Source: Flavobacteriaceae bacterium
Lineage (GTDB): Bacteria; Bacteroidota; Bacteroidia; Flavobacteriales; Flavobacteriaceae
Length of the DNA stretch: 40,403 nucleotides
Direction: 5' to 3'
Assembly (NCBI GenBank): GCA_947459635.1
Contig: CANHEA010000017.1
Coordinates: 1 to 40,403 of the forward strand
Shown: positions 1 to 7,900 of the stretch, piece after piece
Layout: every line of letters begins with the position of its first letter
How positions within the stretch are numbered: the stretch's first letter is position 1
Translations under genes and position numbers: made by a program
Notes under the pieces: generated by a model
Seen by the model: the letters and a program-made list of their open reading frames with translations, nothing else
The model's database searches: none
Told to the model about the DNA's origin: nothing

Positions 1-577
1 ATCACAAATAGTCACACTTCCATCTACACCAGCATTAGGTTGTGGATTTATCGTAATCGTAGCAATAGAAGTATCATTCACACAAGGAGCTACACCAGTA
101 AGTATATAAGTAAAAGTAGAAGAAGAAGCACCAACAGCTGGCACAAAAGTTCCCGCAGCAGCATTGAAAGTTCCACCAAGTCCAGAAGTTCTAGTCCACA
201 CACCACCGGCTTGTTCACCAGTGATTAAAGAAAACAAATCAATAGAAGCGATAGATGAATCACAAATAGTCACACTTCCATCTACACCAGCATTAGGTTG
301 TGGATTAATAGTGATGGTAGCGAGTGAAGCATCATTCACACAAGGAGCTACACCAGTAAGTGTATAAGTAAAAGTAGAAGAAGAAGCACCAACAGCCGGC
401 ACAAAAGTCCCTGCTGCGGCATTGAAAGTTCCACCAGCACCAGAAGTTCTAGTCCAAACACCGCCGGCTTGTTCACCAGTGATTAAAGAAAACAAATCAA
501 TAGAAGTGATAGAAGAATCACAAACAGTCACACTTCCATCGACACCTGCATTCGGTTGTGCATTAATCGTTATTGTA
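1..577 (-). repeat. 258-bp (86-residue) tandem repeats within the surface-protein gene
   Basis: The same sequence starts at bases 1, 259 and 517, an exact 258-bp period. By hand count copies 1-258 and 259-516 differ at about 21 positions (roughly 92% identity). The copy from 517 is recognisable to about 577, where the array begins in protein order. Each unit encodes a beta-rich domain with the landmarks PNAGVDGS, CDSS, LITGEQAGGVWTRTSG, GTFNAAAGTFVPAVGA and GVAPC. The array continues past the left edge. Confidence 0.93.
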
Positions 578-2685
578 GTAGTTGTAGTAGTTGCCGGACA
601 ACTTCCACTAGCTGGAATTGTGTAGGTAATAGTGTAGGGGCCAGGAGTGCTTGAACTTGGTGTTATCAAACCACTGCCTGAATTTATTGTTAAGCCTAAG
701 GTTGAACTATATGTTCCTCCAGTATAGGCACCTGTACCAGATAAAGTTACAGCTTGGGTCCCACTAGTTGTACAAACATTTGCTGACGGATAAGCTAAAG
801 TTGCCGTGGGTCCTGCAGTGATGCCAATTGTGACTTGACTAGTGGCAGTACAACCTACTCCATTATTTGCAGTTAACGTATAAGTAGTAGGAACTAATGG
901 GCATACTGTTGGACTTAACGTGGTTGCGTTTGTCATTGCTGTTGTTGGCGACCAAGTAAAAGGAGGAATGTTGTTATTGAATGTAATAGTCCAACCTGTT
1001 ATGTTACCAATGTCTCCCGTTAAATCATCTTGAACAAACAAATTCCACGTTCCATTAGAATTACTACCATTTAATAATGTAAAAGAATCTTCGGGAGCAA
1101 AAGTTCCTGTAAAAGGACCTACTCCCGCTGTTATAGGATTAATCGCTGTAGGTGTAAAACAGGTGTTGGTATAATTATCGTCAAGGCCTCCGTTATCTGT
1201 TGATAATTGCATTAATGTTCCGTTTGGAGCTTGAAGAAAAATATCCAAATCCGAATCCCAAGTATGTGTCAAATTAATGCAAACTGATGCAATAGAAGTG
1301 TTAGCAACTGTCGTTGGGGCAATTCCTGAGACAATAATTGGCGAATTTACACCAACGACACTTCCATCAGGAACAGCATAAGAGGTGTTATTAGAAAAAG
1401 ATAGAGGTCCCACAGACCCTACTGCATTGGTGGAACCACTTAGATTGATGCATGCTCCAGGACAGACAGAACCTCCTACGCCTGCATTTACGGTCGGCAA
1501 TGGATTTACATTGACAGTTTGAGTAATTGAATTTTGACAGCCGCCAGGAACGGCAGTTAGCAATAAGGTAACAGAATGTGGACCAGTTGTGGCAAAGGTG
1601 TGGGAAGGATTTTCCTGATTTGAAGTAAATCCATCTCCAAAATTCCAACTATAGGTAAAATTGCCATTGGTGGTATTGGTAAACTGAGTTGGACTGCCAA
1701 TGCAAGCTGTTGTTGCAGTAAAAGTAGGATTTGGACTTGCGAAAGTAGCAGTTGTTCCAGCGAAATCAAGCGTAAATCCAGCATTAGACGCAGCAGTGAA
1801 GCGATCAACTAATATGGTATAGGTTTGACCTGCTGTGACAGCAAATGTCGGATTGCACTGAACTCCAGCACATCCTAATCCAGTTGTACCGTTTGCCCCA
1901 AGAACGCCACTCCAATTGCATGATATTTCTGTACCAGGACAAGAAGTTGTTGTATTAAAGATGGCAAAGTCATAATCAATGGAGGTCGTGGGGACAATTG
2001 TAAATGCTAGAGTACCAGAAGTTGCAACGGTGAAAGTATACCAGTTGGAAGATCTTTCCCCCGGGGCACCAAAACAAGTCGGAGCCTCTTGAGTAGTACC
2101 AATTCCTCCAACTCCATCTGGGACAGAAATTGAGTTAAGGTTACATAAGGTTTGTGCACCTGCGCAATCTTGAGTTGGCAAGGCTGGACCAATAGGAAGC
2201 GATGTTTGTACGCAGACGCCAAAGGTTCCAGTAGTATTTCCATTACCATCAACGGCAATGTAATAGGTGTTTGTAGGTGTTAAGCCATGTAAAATAACAT
2301 CCGTATGCAGCAAACCTCCTACAGTATTAACATCTTCTTGACATCCAATTTGTGTGAAAGCACCGCAGGCACCACTATAAATTGCAATCTGTGTGTTGCC
2401 TAATGTGCCAGCAAAATTGGTCGAAATTTCAACGTCAGGAGTTGTTGCAACGAATGAAAACCAAACGGTATTGCTCATGGTATTGGGTACCCAACATGTG
2501 GGTGTTGCAGGATTACCAATTGTTGTTGCTGCAACATTTGTGTACAGTATGGAAGTACAGCTGCCAGATCCTACGGCTAAAGGTTCTGCAGTCAGACAAG
2601 TGTCATTTGCAGGCTGGGCATAACTATACTCTGTAAAAAATATAAACATGAAAATAGCACACAAAAAAGGAAAATTGAACTTCAT
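1..2685 (-). CDS. Giant repeat-containing surface protein (adhesin-like), N-terminal 895 residues, runs off left edge
   Basis: I translated the minus strand from the ATG at 2685-2683. Nearly all of it was read codon by codon and no stop was found, so the frame stays open to base 1 and the C-terminus lies outside the window. The protein begins with a signal peptide (MKFNFPFLCAIFMFIF, then a YSYAQ cleavage region). It continues with Thr/Gly/Asn-rich beta-type segments, a PKD domain (WNFGDG near residue 345), a region resembling a proprotein-convertase P-domain (about 425-575, with WDSDLDIFLQAPNGT and a GWTITF end), and 86-residue tandem repeats from about residue 703. Regular Cys pairs are present. 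This layout is typical of very large cell-surface or gliding-associated proteins of flavobacteria, which usually end in a T9SS sorting domain; that end cannot be seen here. It starts 12 bp after the stop of the small exported protein upstream, so the two are probably co-transcribed. Binding target unknown. Confidence 0.85.
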   Translation of the reverse strand, partial: MKFNFPFLCAIFMFIFFTEYSYAQPANDTCLTAEPLAVGSGSCTSILYTNVAATTIGNPATPTCWVPNTMSNTVWFSFVATTPDVEISTNFAGTLGNTQIAIYSGACGAFTQIGCQEDVNTVGGLLHTDVILHGLTPTNTYYIAVDGNGNTTGTFGVCVQTSLPIGPALPTQDCAGAQTLCNLNSISVPDGVGGIGTTQEAPTCFGAPGERSSNWYTFTVATSGTLAFTIVPTTSIDYDFAIFNTTTSCPGTEISCNWSGVLGANGTTGLGCAGVQCNPTFAVTAGQTYTILVDRFTAASNAGFTLDFAGTTATFASPNPTFTATTACIGSPTQFTNTTNGNFTYSWNFGDGFTSNQENPSHTFATTGPHSVTLLLTAVPGGCQNSITQTVNVNPLPTVNAGVGGSVCPGACINLSGSTNAVGSVGPLSFSNNTSYAVPDGSVVGVNSPIIVSGIAPTTVANTSIASVCINLTHTWDSDLDIFLQAPNGTLMQLSTDNGGLDDNYTNTCFTPTAINPITAGVGPFTGTFAPEDSFTLLNGSNSNGTWNLFVQDDLTGDIGNITGWTITFNNNIPPFTWSPTTAMTNATTLSPTVCPLVPTTYTLTANNGVGCTATSQVTIGITAGPTATLAYPSANVCTTSGTQAVTLSGTGAYTGGTYSSTLGLTINSGSGLITPSSSTPGPYTITYTIPASGSCPATTTTTTITINAQPNAGVDGSVTVCDSSITSIDLFSLITGEQAGGVWTRTSGAGGTFNAAAGTFVPAVGASSSTFTYTLTGVAPCVNDASLATITINPQPNAGVDGSVTICDSSIASIDLFSLITGEQAGGVWTRTSGLGGTFNAAAGTFVPAVGASSSTFTYILTGVAPCVNDTSIATITINPQPNAGVDGSVTICD

Positions 2686-2697
2686 ACGTGCTAAGTC

Positions 2698-2970
2698 TTA
2701 TTGGTTCTTTTTGTTGTGTTTCAGATATTCTTCTCGGCTTACTGGCTTATCATTTACGATATAAAATATCTCAGGAGAGGCTTTTAGGGATGGCGCAAAA
2801 TTCTCTTTTGGAACTTCCACTTTGGTTTTTACCTCAAATTTTAGAGAATCTTTGTTATTATCCGGCAGTAATTTATTACTAACAACGGTCTTATTTGAAG
2901 TTAGAGTTTGTGATAAAGCATTGTTTGATGCAATAAAAAATAAAAGAAAAGAAAGTAGTTTTCTTACCAT
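2698..2970 (-). CDS. Small exported protein of unknown function, upstream partner of the surface protein
   Basis: This 90-residue protein has a clear signal peptide (MVRKLLSFLLFFIASNNALSQ, about 21 residues) followed by a short, Lys/Asn/Ser-rich mature part of about 69 residues. I see no lipobox, no known domain and no cysteine. Only 12 bp separate its stop from the start of the giant surface protein, on the same strand. Transcription therefore most likely begins upstream of this gene and reads through both. A role linked to the adhesin, such as an export or anchoring accessory, is inference from position only. The mature part includes a segment of charged residues (KFEVKTKVEVPKENF) and ends in KHNKKNQ. 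Confidence 0.65.
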   Translation of the reverse strand: MVRKLLSFLLFFIASNNALSQTLTSNKTVVSNKLLPDNNKDSLKFEVKTKVEVPKENFAPSLKASPEIFYIVNDKPVSREEYLKHNKKNQ

Positions 2971-3527
2971 TGGTAACTTATTGATATTTCATTAATTGCC
3001 ATAATTAGGCTATTTTGAACGTCGCAGATGATTTTTAGTTAACTCGTCAACAAAATCAAGAAGAAATTCGAATACTAACAACTATAAATGAGATGATAAA
3101 AATAATAAAAAAATATCAAATCTATCTGAATTTAGCATCAAATTTTTAAATTATTTGAGGTTAATATAGGAGTTATCTACAATTTACTGAATTTAATAAA
3201 ATTTCTTAAGATGAGTATATAATCACTATAATCTAGTTGCTTGCATGAGAATCATGATCTCCCGATGTCACTCAATGTTGTTTTAAAAATATTAAACAAG
3301 AACTTAATTGAACGTGGCAGATTTTTCATATTTTTATCAATTATTTTTTGAAGAAAGTGGCAACTTGCGTTAATGCTGACAAATAGTAATGCTACATTGC
3401 CTGAAAAAAGGAAATATTTTCAGATTTTGGGTGATGTGCTTCATCAAATATAGCGCTAAGTATATAGAAAATTATAGACATTAATATCCGTTTCGATTTT
3501 ACCTTAAGAGCACTTAAATAAGGAATT
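2971..3527. other. 557-bp AT-rich intergenic region between divergent genes
   Basis: No credible gene on either strand. It must hold promoters for the surface-protein operon (minus) and the esterase gene (plus), but I found no clean TTG/TAnnTTTG pair. The only structure I noticed is a 15-base motif occurring twice in the same orientation, at 3015-3029 and 3308-3322, differing at one base (TTGAACGT, C or G, GCAGAT). Confidence 0.6.
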
Positions 3528-5390
3528 ATGAAGAAAAAATTTCTTTTGGTTTTGTTTTTCATTTCATTTTTAACCAACTCGCAGACTATTTGGCCAACAT
3601 TGCTACAAATGAGAGAAGCCTTTAATCCTGCGAGCCTTTCTCCGCTTTTATGGGTGAATCCATATAGAGACGCATACGTATCGACAACTGATAACAATGG
3701 CATTCGCCAAAAAGGGAATATTATTGACAGTGCAACAGCAAGAACCGGACAGGAATTAGCGACAGTGGGGACTTTAGGGAGTAAACCAATATATAATGGC
3801 GAGGGCTGGTACTTTGAGCAAGGTGCTAAGCTCACAACTGGCAGTAATTCAACCTATAATTTTTTGCATAATGGCAGTAATTTCGATGTTTGGTGCACTG
3901 CTTTTATTTGTCCACCTGCATCAGGAAATTACTATCGTGCATTGATTTCTACAAATGGTGTTTCAGATGCTGCTAAAGGAATATTAGTAAGAATAAATTC
4001 AGTCAACGGAAACAATAGTTGTGAAGTAAGAATAGGAAATGGAGTAAGTGCATACATTAGTCTTAATGGCCTAAATTCGCTAACGCCAAATGCAACAAAT
4101 ACGATCAGGGTCACGAAGTCTGGAAACATTGCCAAGTTGTTTGTCAATGGTAATCAAGTCGCATCACAAACAATCACTTTGTCGCCAAGCACAGCAGATG
4201 CCGCAGGTGTTATGACATTAGCAAGTAACAGCATTTCGTCTGTAAATGTTTACCTTAAGGATGTGATGATTTTTAACCGCGCCCTAACCGCTACAGAGGT
4301 TACATCGATGAATAGCAGAAATTTTGCTACAATTACACCCACTCCAATAAATGTTTATTTATTGGCTGGAGATTCAAACTGCGCAGGGCGAGGATTAAAT
4401 AGTGAAATTGCTTCAGATTTGACAGGGAATATTTCACGGGCTTGTATACCCCAGTTCACAACCTCATATGATTATACAACGTATTTAGGCAAATTACTTT
4501 TGGGTACCAATCAAACAATTCCGACGGAATATACTACTACGTTACATGGCGCAGAAATGAGGTTTGGAAAAGCCATGGGAGCCGTTGCTGATACTTTTAT
4601 TATTAAATATGGCATAGGAAGTATTCCGCTTTATCAAAGTGCATTCGGAGATTGGAATGTCGCTAGCTCTGCTTCCTACTTTAAAAAATTCACCACCGCG
4701 GTTATTCCACAAGCACTGAATGATTTGGTGCACGTTTATAGAAGAACGCCGGTTTTCAGAGGTTTTATTTGGACTCACGGCGCCAATGATGCTGTCGTGG
4801 GCGGATCTAATTTGTCATGGACAAGAACCGGAACAACTTTGACAATAACTGAAAATTCACACGGACTTCGCACAGGATATAAGATACCGGTTACCAACTC
4901 GAGTGATTTGTCGACCTTGCCAATCGGAATTTATAACGTGACCAAAATTGACAACAATACATTTTCAATTGCAGGGGTTGATACGGGAGCTGCTTTTGGA
5001 ACCATTTCTTATTCTGCGGGATCAACCTATAAAGCTAATTTGACAGCAGTAATTAACGGAACAATAGATTATCTAACGGCTACTGTAAAAAATCAAATAA
5101 CAGGCGGCAACGGTTATCCTGTCAATAAACTGAGAATCTTTATTCCAGAAACAAAATCAGCAACAAATCCGTTTGATGCAACCTCGTACAGCCAAATATT
5201 GGCAGGGCAACAAAGTATTGGAAGTAATTTCCTGATTGAAAATGCCTCTAGATCAGCTAATGTTCGGGGAACCATTTCGCAATCAACAGAAGATTTAAGT
5301 ATGCAAGATGTACTTCATTATAGTACGAGCGCTTATGATACTTTAGGCCAACGTGAGGCAAATTATTTTATTCCGTTTGTTAATGAGTGA
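3528..5390 (+). CDS. Secreted SGNH/sialate O-acetylesterase-like hydrolase with N-terminal LamG-like domain
   Basis: This 620-residue protein starts with a signal peptide (KKKFLLVLFFISFLTNSQ). Residues about 30-265 look like a concanavalin/LamG-type jelly roll: it ends in the typical VYLKDVMIFNRALTATEV strand. The catalytic part begins at 275 with YLLAGDSNCAGRG (Ser283 as likely nucleophile). Next comes THGANDA (416-422, the Gly/Asn oxyanion blocks), and DVLH (Asp594, His597) gives the rest of the triad. Between the second and third blocks, at about 426-500, sits an inserted beta module (TLTITENSHGLRTGY, then a GIYNVTKIDNNTFSI segment) like those in phage tail proteins and the FCCH fold. Likely substrate: acetyl groups on extracellular polysaccharide (inference). 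There is no T9SS domain at the C-terminus. An AGGA lies just before the ATG. The gene stands alone and ends at a terminator. Confidence 0.75.
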   Translation: MKKKFLLVLFFISFLTNSQTIWPTLLQMREAFNPASLSPLLWVNPYRDAYVSTTDNNGIRQKGNIIDSATARTGQELATVGTLGSKPIYNGEGWYFEQGAKLTTGSNSTYNFLHNGSNFDVWCTAFICPPASGNYYRALISTNGVSDAAKGILVRINSVNGNNSCEVRIGNGVSAYISLNGLNSLTPNATNTIRVTKSGNIAKLFVNGNQVASQTITLSPSTADAAGVMTLASNSISSVNVYLKDVMIFNRALTATEVTSMNSRNFATITPTPINVYLLAGDSNCAGRGLNSEIASDLTGNISRACIPQFTTSYDYTTYLGKLLLGTNQTIPTEYTTTLHGAEMRFGKAMGAVADTFIIKYGIGSIPLYQSAFGDWNVASSASYFKKFTTAVIPQALNDLVHVYRRTPVFRGFIWTHGANDAVVGGSNLSWTRTGTTLTITENSHGLRTGYKIPVTNSSDLSTLPIGIYNVTKIDNNTFSIAGVDTGAAFGTISYSAGSTYKANLTAVINGTIDYLTATVKNQITGGNGYPVNKLRIFIPETKSATNPFDATSYSQILAGQQSIGSNFLIENASRSANVRGTISQSTEDLSMQDVLHYSTSAYDTLGQREANYFIPFVNE

Positions 5391-5516
5391 GTGCTACAGC
5401 GAGACTAAATTAGACTAGTCTTAAACTTAGGAATTGCAAATCATAAAAGTCGCGGTTTTCCCTTGTAGATTTAGTAGACAACTTGTGCATAAAGCTTGAA
5501 CTATTGTAAAAACAAA

Positions 5517-5556
5517 AAAGCCTCTACACTAATGCAGAGGCTTTCTTCTTTATTTT
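5517..5556. terminator. Bidirectional terminator between convergent genes
   Basis: A perfect 9-bp stem (5517-5525 with 5536-5544, core GCCTCT/AGAGGC) closes a 10-base loop and is flanked by A-rich sequence on the left and T-rich sequence on the right. It separates the esterase gene (ends 5390) from the oppositely oriented lipoprotein gene (ends 5606). Confidence 0.85.
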
Positions 5557-5605
5557 ATCGTCAATACATTAGATCCTAATTATTTTTTGTAAAATCAAAT
5601 AAGTC

Positions 5606-6253
5606 TTATAATACGACATTAATGGTTCCTTGCGTCAAATCAAGATCTGCGCCAGTGGTAGGAGAAGTAACATAACCAGAAAAGGTTCCGTTGATTGCTG
5701 TAGTTGAATTGACCGTAATATTGGAAGACCAGATTCCTCCTTCATCTACAGGCATAATATTATAATCAGAGGAAAGCAGATGGATGTTGAAATCGGAAAT
5801 TTTATTTGCACCTGTTGTTCCTACCGGAATTGTGAAATAAATGAAATCGGTAACTGACGCATTGTCATAAGCCCGAATTTGTCTATTAGGACCTACGGTA
5901 GTTACTGTAATGTTTGTTTCAAAGGTTTTTACTAGAGTGCCAACAGTAACAGTTATTACACTTTGATTTATAGGCGCTACGTTACAATCACTCAAATCAT
6001 TAAACCTCGCTTGCAAATCACCTGAGGGATCTCCACAACTATTAATTTCATTTTGCAAAGCTGTTTTATAGGCATTACACAATTGCTCTTGATTACTGCT
6101 TGTAGCATTGTTGAAGGCTACTTCAGCGGCATCAGTAGCGGCTGCTAAATTAGCGCAACTAGGTGCGTCGCCGTCGCTGCTAGAACTACTACTGCACGCT
6201 AGTGTGAAAATTAGAATCAATAAGAAACTAGATAGAATTTTAATTGTTTTCAT
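5606..6253 (-). CDS. Predicted outer-membrane lipoprotein, function unknown
   Basis: I chose the ATG at 6253 (215 residues) because it gives a standard lipoprotein signal, MKTIKILSSFLLILIFTLAC. An in-frame ATG at 6271 would add MSKLLQ in front of it. The lipobox Cys is followed by SSSSSSDGD, which resembles the Ser/Asp-rich surface-export signal of Bacteroidota lipoproteins. The next ~70 residues are helical with two or more Cys pairs (SCANLAAATDAAEVAF, CNAYKTAL, NSCGDP, SDCN). The last ~120 are beta-rich and Thr-rich and end in TQGTINVVL. No enzyme motif is seen. The start lies about 30 bp after the terminator hairpin of the tRNA gene, leaving little room for its own promoter. Confidence 0.75.
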   Translation of the reverse strand: MKTIKILSSFLLILIFTLACSSSSSSDGDAPSCANLAAATDAAEVAFNNATSSNQEQLCNAYKTALQNEINSCGDPSGDLQARFNDLSDCNVAPINQSVITVTVGTLVKTFETNITVTTVGPNRQIRAYDNASVTDFIYFTIPVGTTGANKISDFNIHLLSSDYNIMPVDEGGIWSSNITVNSTTAINGTFSGYVTSPTTGADLDLTQGTINVVL

Positions 6254-6284
6254 TTGTAAGAGTTTTGACATTATTATTAATAGA

Positions 6285-6316
6285 ATAAAAAAAGGCTACC
6301 ATTTCTGGTAGCCTTT
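6285..6316 (-). terminator. Terminator downstream of tRNA-Asn
   Basis: Perfect 10-bp inverted repeat: 6291-6300 pairs with 6307-6316 around a 6-base loop. Read on the minus strand it follows the tRNA by about 10 bases, and the stem is followed by a run of T. Confidence 0.88.
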
Positions 6317-6325
6317 CTGCTTTTG

Positions 6326-6399
6326 CTCCCTCTCTTGGGCTCGAACCAAGGACCCTCTGATTAACAGTCAGATGCTCTAACCAACTGAGCTAAGAAGGA
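6326..6399 (-). tRNA. tRNA-Asn (anticodon GTT)
   Basis: The minus strand folds into a full cloverleaf of 74 nt. The acceptor stem TCCTTCT/AGAGGGA contains one G-U pair. A D-arm with AGCTCAGTTGGTTAGAGC is present. The anticodon stem TCTGA/TCAGA encloses the loop CTGTTAA (anticodon GTT), and the T-arm contains GGTTCGAGCC. The discriminator is G. CCA is not encoded, so it must be added after transcription. The gene has its own promoter (6426-6455) and terminator (6285-6316). Confidence 0.97.
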
Positions 6400-6425
6400 A
6401 AGTGTATTTCACTTTTAAAGCGGTG

Positions 6426-6455
6426 CAAATATAATGCGAAAATTATTTTACACAA
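6426..6455 (-). promoter_or_regulatory. Promoter of tRNA-Asn
   Basis: On the minus strand TTG (6455-6453) is followed after 19 bases by TATATTTG (6433-6426). This is an exact match to the Bacteroidota housekeeping promoter pattern. The predicted start of transcription is about 20 bases before the tRNA 5' end. Confidence 0.8.
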
Positions 6456-6484
6456 ACAAAATAAGGCAAAATTTTAAAAAATTA

Positions 6485-7825
6485 TTATTTATGAAAAATT
6501 GCTTTGTAAATATCATTTCCATTTGCAAACAACAGCAATGTAATAAGTAATACAAAACCAACCATTTGAGCGTTTTCCATAAATTTATCGCTAGGTTTTT
6601 TACTTGTTATCATTTCGTATAATAAAAACATGACATGTCCTCCGTCGAGAGCAGGAATAGGCAATAAGTTCATCACTCCAAGCATTATTGATAGTAATGC
6701 AGTAATGTTCCAGAACATTTCCCAGCTCCAAGTTTTTGGGAAAATATCAAAAATAGCTTTAAAACCTCCCACACCTTTATAGGCTCCTGTACTTGGAGAA
6801 AAAATAGCTTTCAACTGTTTGCCGTATCCAAGTAATTGGTCTTTTCCTTTTTCAATCCCCACAGGGAACGATTCAAAAAACCCGTATTCTTGCTTGCTAA
6901 ACTTATACAAGCCTAATTTTTCTAAGTTGGTAATTTTAAAGGAAGCAGCAAATATCCCTAGCTTACCATCTTTATTGATGTGAATTTTTACTGGAACTTC
7001 TTTTTCATCCCTCAAAACAACGGCATCTAGCGTTTGACTTTTGTTCGATTTTGCAATTGCAATTACTTGATCTGCATATTTTGTCTTAACACCATTCAGT
7101 GACTGAATAATATCTTTTGGTTTCAACGCTGTATTTGCAGAGGAGTCTGCTACTTTTCCAACCATAAAAGGTTCTCTCCAGTCGATGAATAATTTTTTTT
7201 CTCCTTTTAGAACTTTGTCAATCAAATCAACAGGAAGATTAATGTTTGTCACCATGCCATCACGCTCAACAACGACCGTTTTAGCAAACAAAATTTTGTT
7301 CTGAACATCATTGAATCTTACTACCTTTTCACCATCAATTGAAAGGATTTTGTCGCCGGTCTTAAAACCCATTTCTTCCCCAACTTCCGAGGTTACAGCA
7401 ATCCCGTCCTTCAATTCACTATTGTTCAAATACAAATCTCCATAATAAAACGCCATTCCAATATAGATGACGAATGCCAAAATAAAGTTGACTGTTACAC
7501 CGCCAAGCATAATGATCAAGCGTTGCCAAGCCGGCTTAGAACGAAACTCCCATGGTTGTGGAGGCAAAGCCATTTGTTCTTTATCCATGCTTTCATCAAT
7601 CATTCCGGAGATTTTCACATATCCTCCCAGCGGCAACCAACCGATTCCATATTCGGTTTCGCCAATTTTCTTTTTCAATAAAGAGTATTTAATGTCGAAA
7701 AACAGATAAAACTTCTCTACTCTGGTTTTAAATAATTTTGCGGGAATAAAATGTCCAAATTCATGCAGTATGATCAGTAAAGATAGGCTCAATAAGAATT
7801 GAGAAAGCTTGATAACTATTTCCAT
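6485..7825 (-). CDS. rseP: Site-2 intramembrane zinc protease RseP
   Basis: A 446-residue polytopic membrane protein of the M50 family. The first transmembrane helix carries the zinc-binding motif HEFGH (His21, Glu22, His25). A PDZ-type region follows in the middle (about 120-320), including the segments GFKTGDKILSIDGEKV and DIIQSLNGVKTKYADQ. The C-terminal membrane helices carry the third metal ligand in NLLPIPALDGGH. Family role: cleaves transmembrane anchors of anti-sigma factors and leftover signal peptides within the inner membrane, as part of envelope stress signalling. Length and motif order are normal. It lies between the peptidase gene upstream and tRNA-Asn downstream on the same strand, without tight coupling. 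The hairpin at 7856-7879 and a TACTTTTG element (7861-7854) lie just upstream. Confidence 0.95.
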   Translation of the reverse strand: MEIVIKLSQFLLSLSLLIILHEFGHFIPAKLFKTRVEKFYLFFDIKYSLLKKKIGETEYGIGWLPLGGYVKISGMIDESMDKEQMALPPQPWEFRSKPAWQRLIIMLGGVTVNFILAFVIYIGMAFYYGDLYLNNSELKDGIAVTSEVGEEMGFKTGDKILSIDGEKVVRFNDVQNKILFAKTVVVERDGMVTNINLPVDLIDKVLKGEKKLFIDWREPFMVGKVADSSANTALKPKDIIQSLNGVKTKYADQVIAIAKSNKSQTLDAVVLRDEKEVPVKIHINKDGKLGIFAASFKITNLEKLGLYKFSKQEYGFFESFPVGIEKGKDQLLGYGKQLKAIFSPSTGAYKGVGGFKAIFDIFPKTWSWEMFWNITALLSIMLGVMNLLPIPALDGGHVMFLLYEMITSKKPSDKFMENAQMVGFVLLITLLLFANGNDIYKAIFHK

Positions 7826-7853
7826 TGTTCGATTTTAGTTCTTTTTAAACGCA

Positions 7854-7879
7854 CAAAAGTAAGGTTTTCACCTTACTTT
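7854..7879 (-). terminator. 9-bp hairpin between peptidase and rseP; probable terminator, overlaps a -7-like element
   Basis: 7856-7864 pairs perfectly with 7871-7879 around a 6-base loop (AAAGTAAGG/CCTTACTTT). On the minus strand it lies 21 bases after the peptidase stop, which suits a terminator, but the T-tract is short. The same bases contain TACTTTTG (7861-7854), a match to TAnnTTTG that would suit an rseP promoter, with no good TTG at the expected spacing. Confidence 0.55.
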
Positions 7880-7900
7880 CTAGCATATATCTGGTACGGT

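Noticed and set aside
1..577. Could the regularly spaced repeats be a CRISPR array?
   Set aside because: The unit is 258 bp, contiguous without spacers, and stays in one reading frame of the surface protein.
40..625. Plus-strand open frames across the repeat region
   Set aside because: They are antisense to the long minus-strand frame, recur with the repeat, and encode no recognisable protein or start signal.
1391..2258. Short minus-strand open frames
   Set aside because: They are out of frame with the 895-codon surface protein, which is continuous here and has PKD and P-domain motifs.
3392..3835. 147-codon minus-strand frame overlapping the esterase start
   Set aside because: It overlaps the signal peptide and jelly-roll domain of a well supported gene and has no domain of its own.
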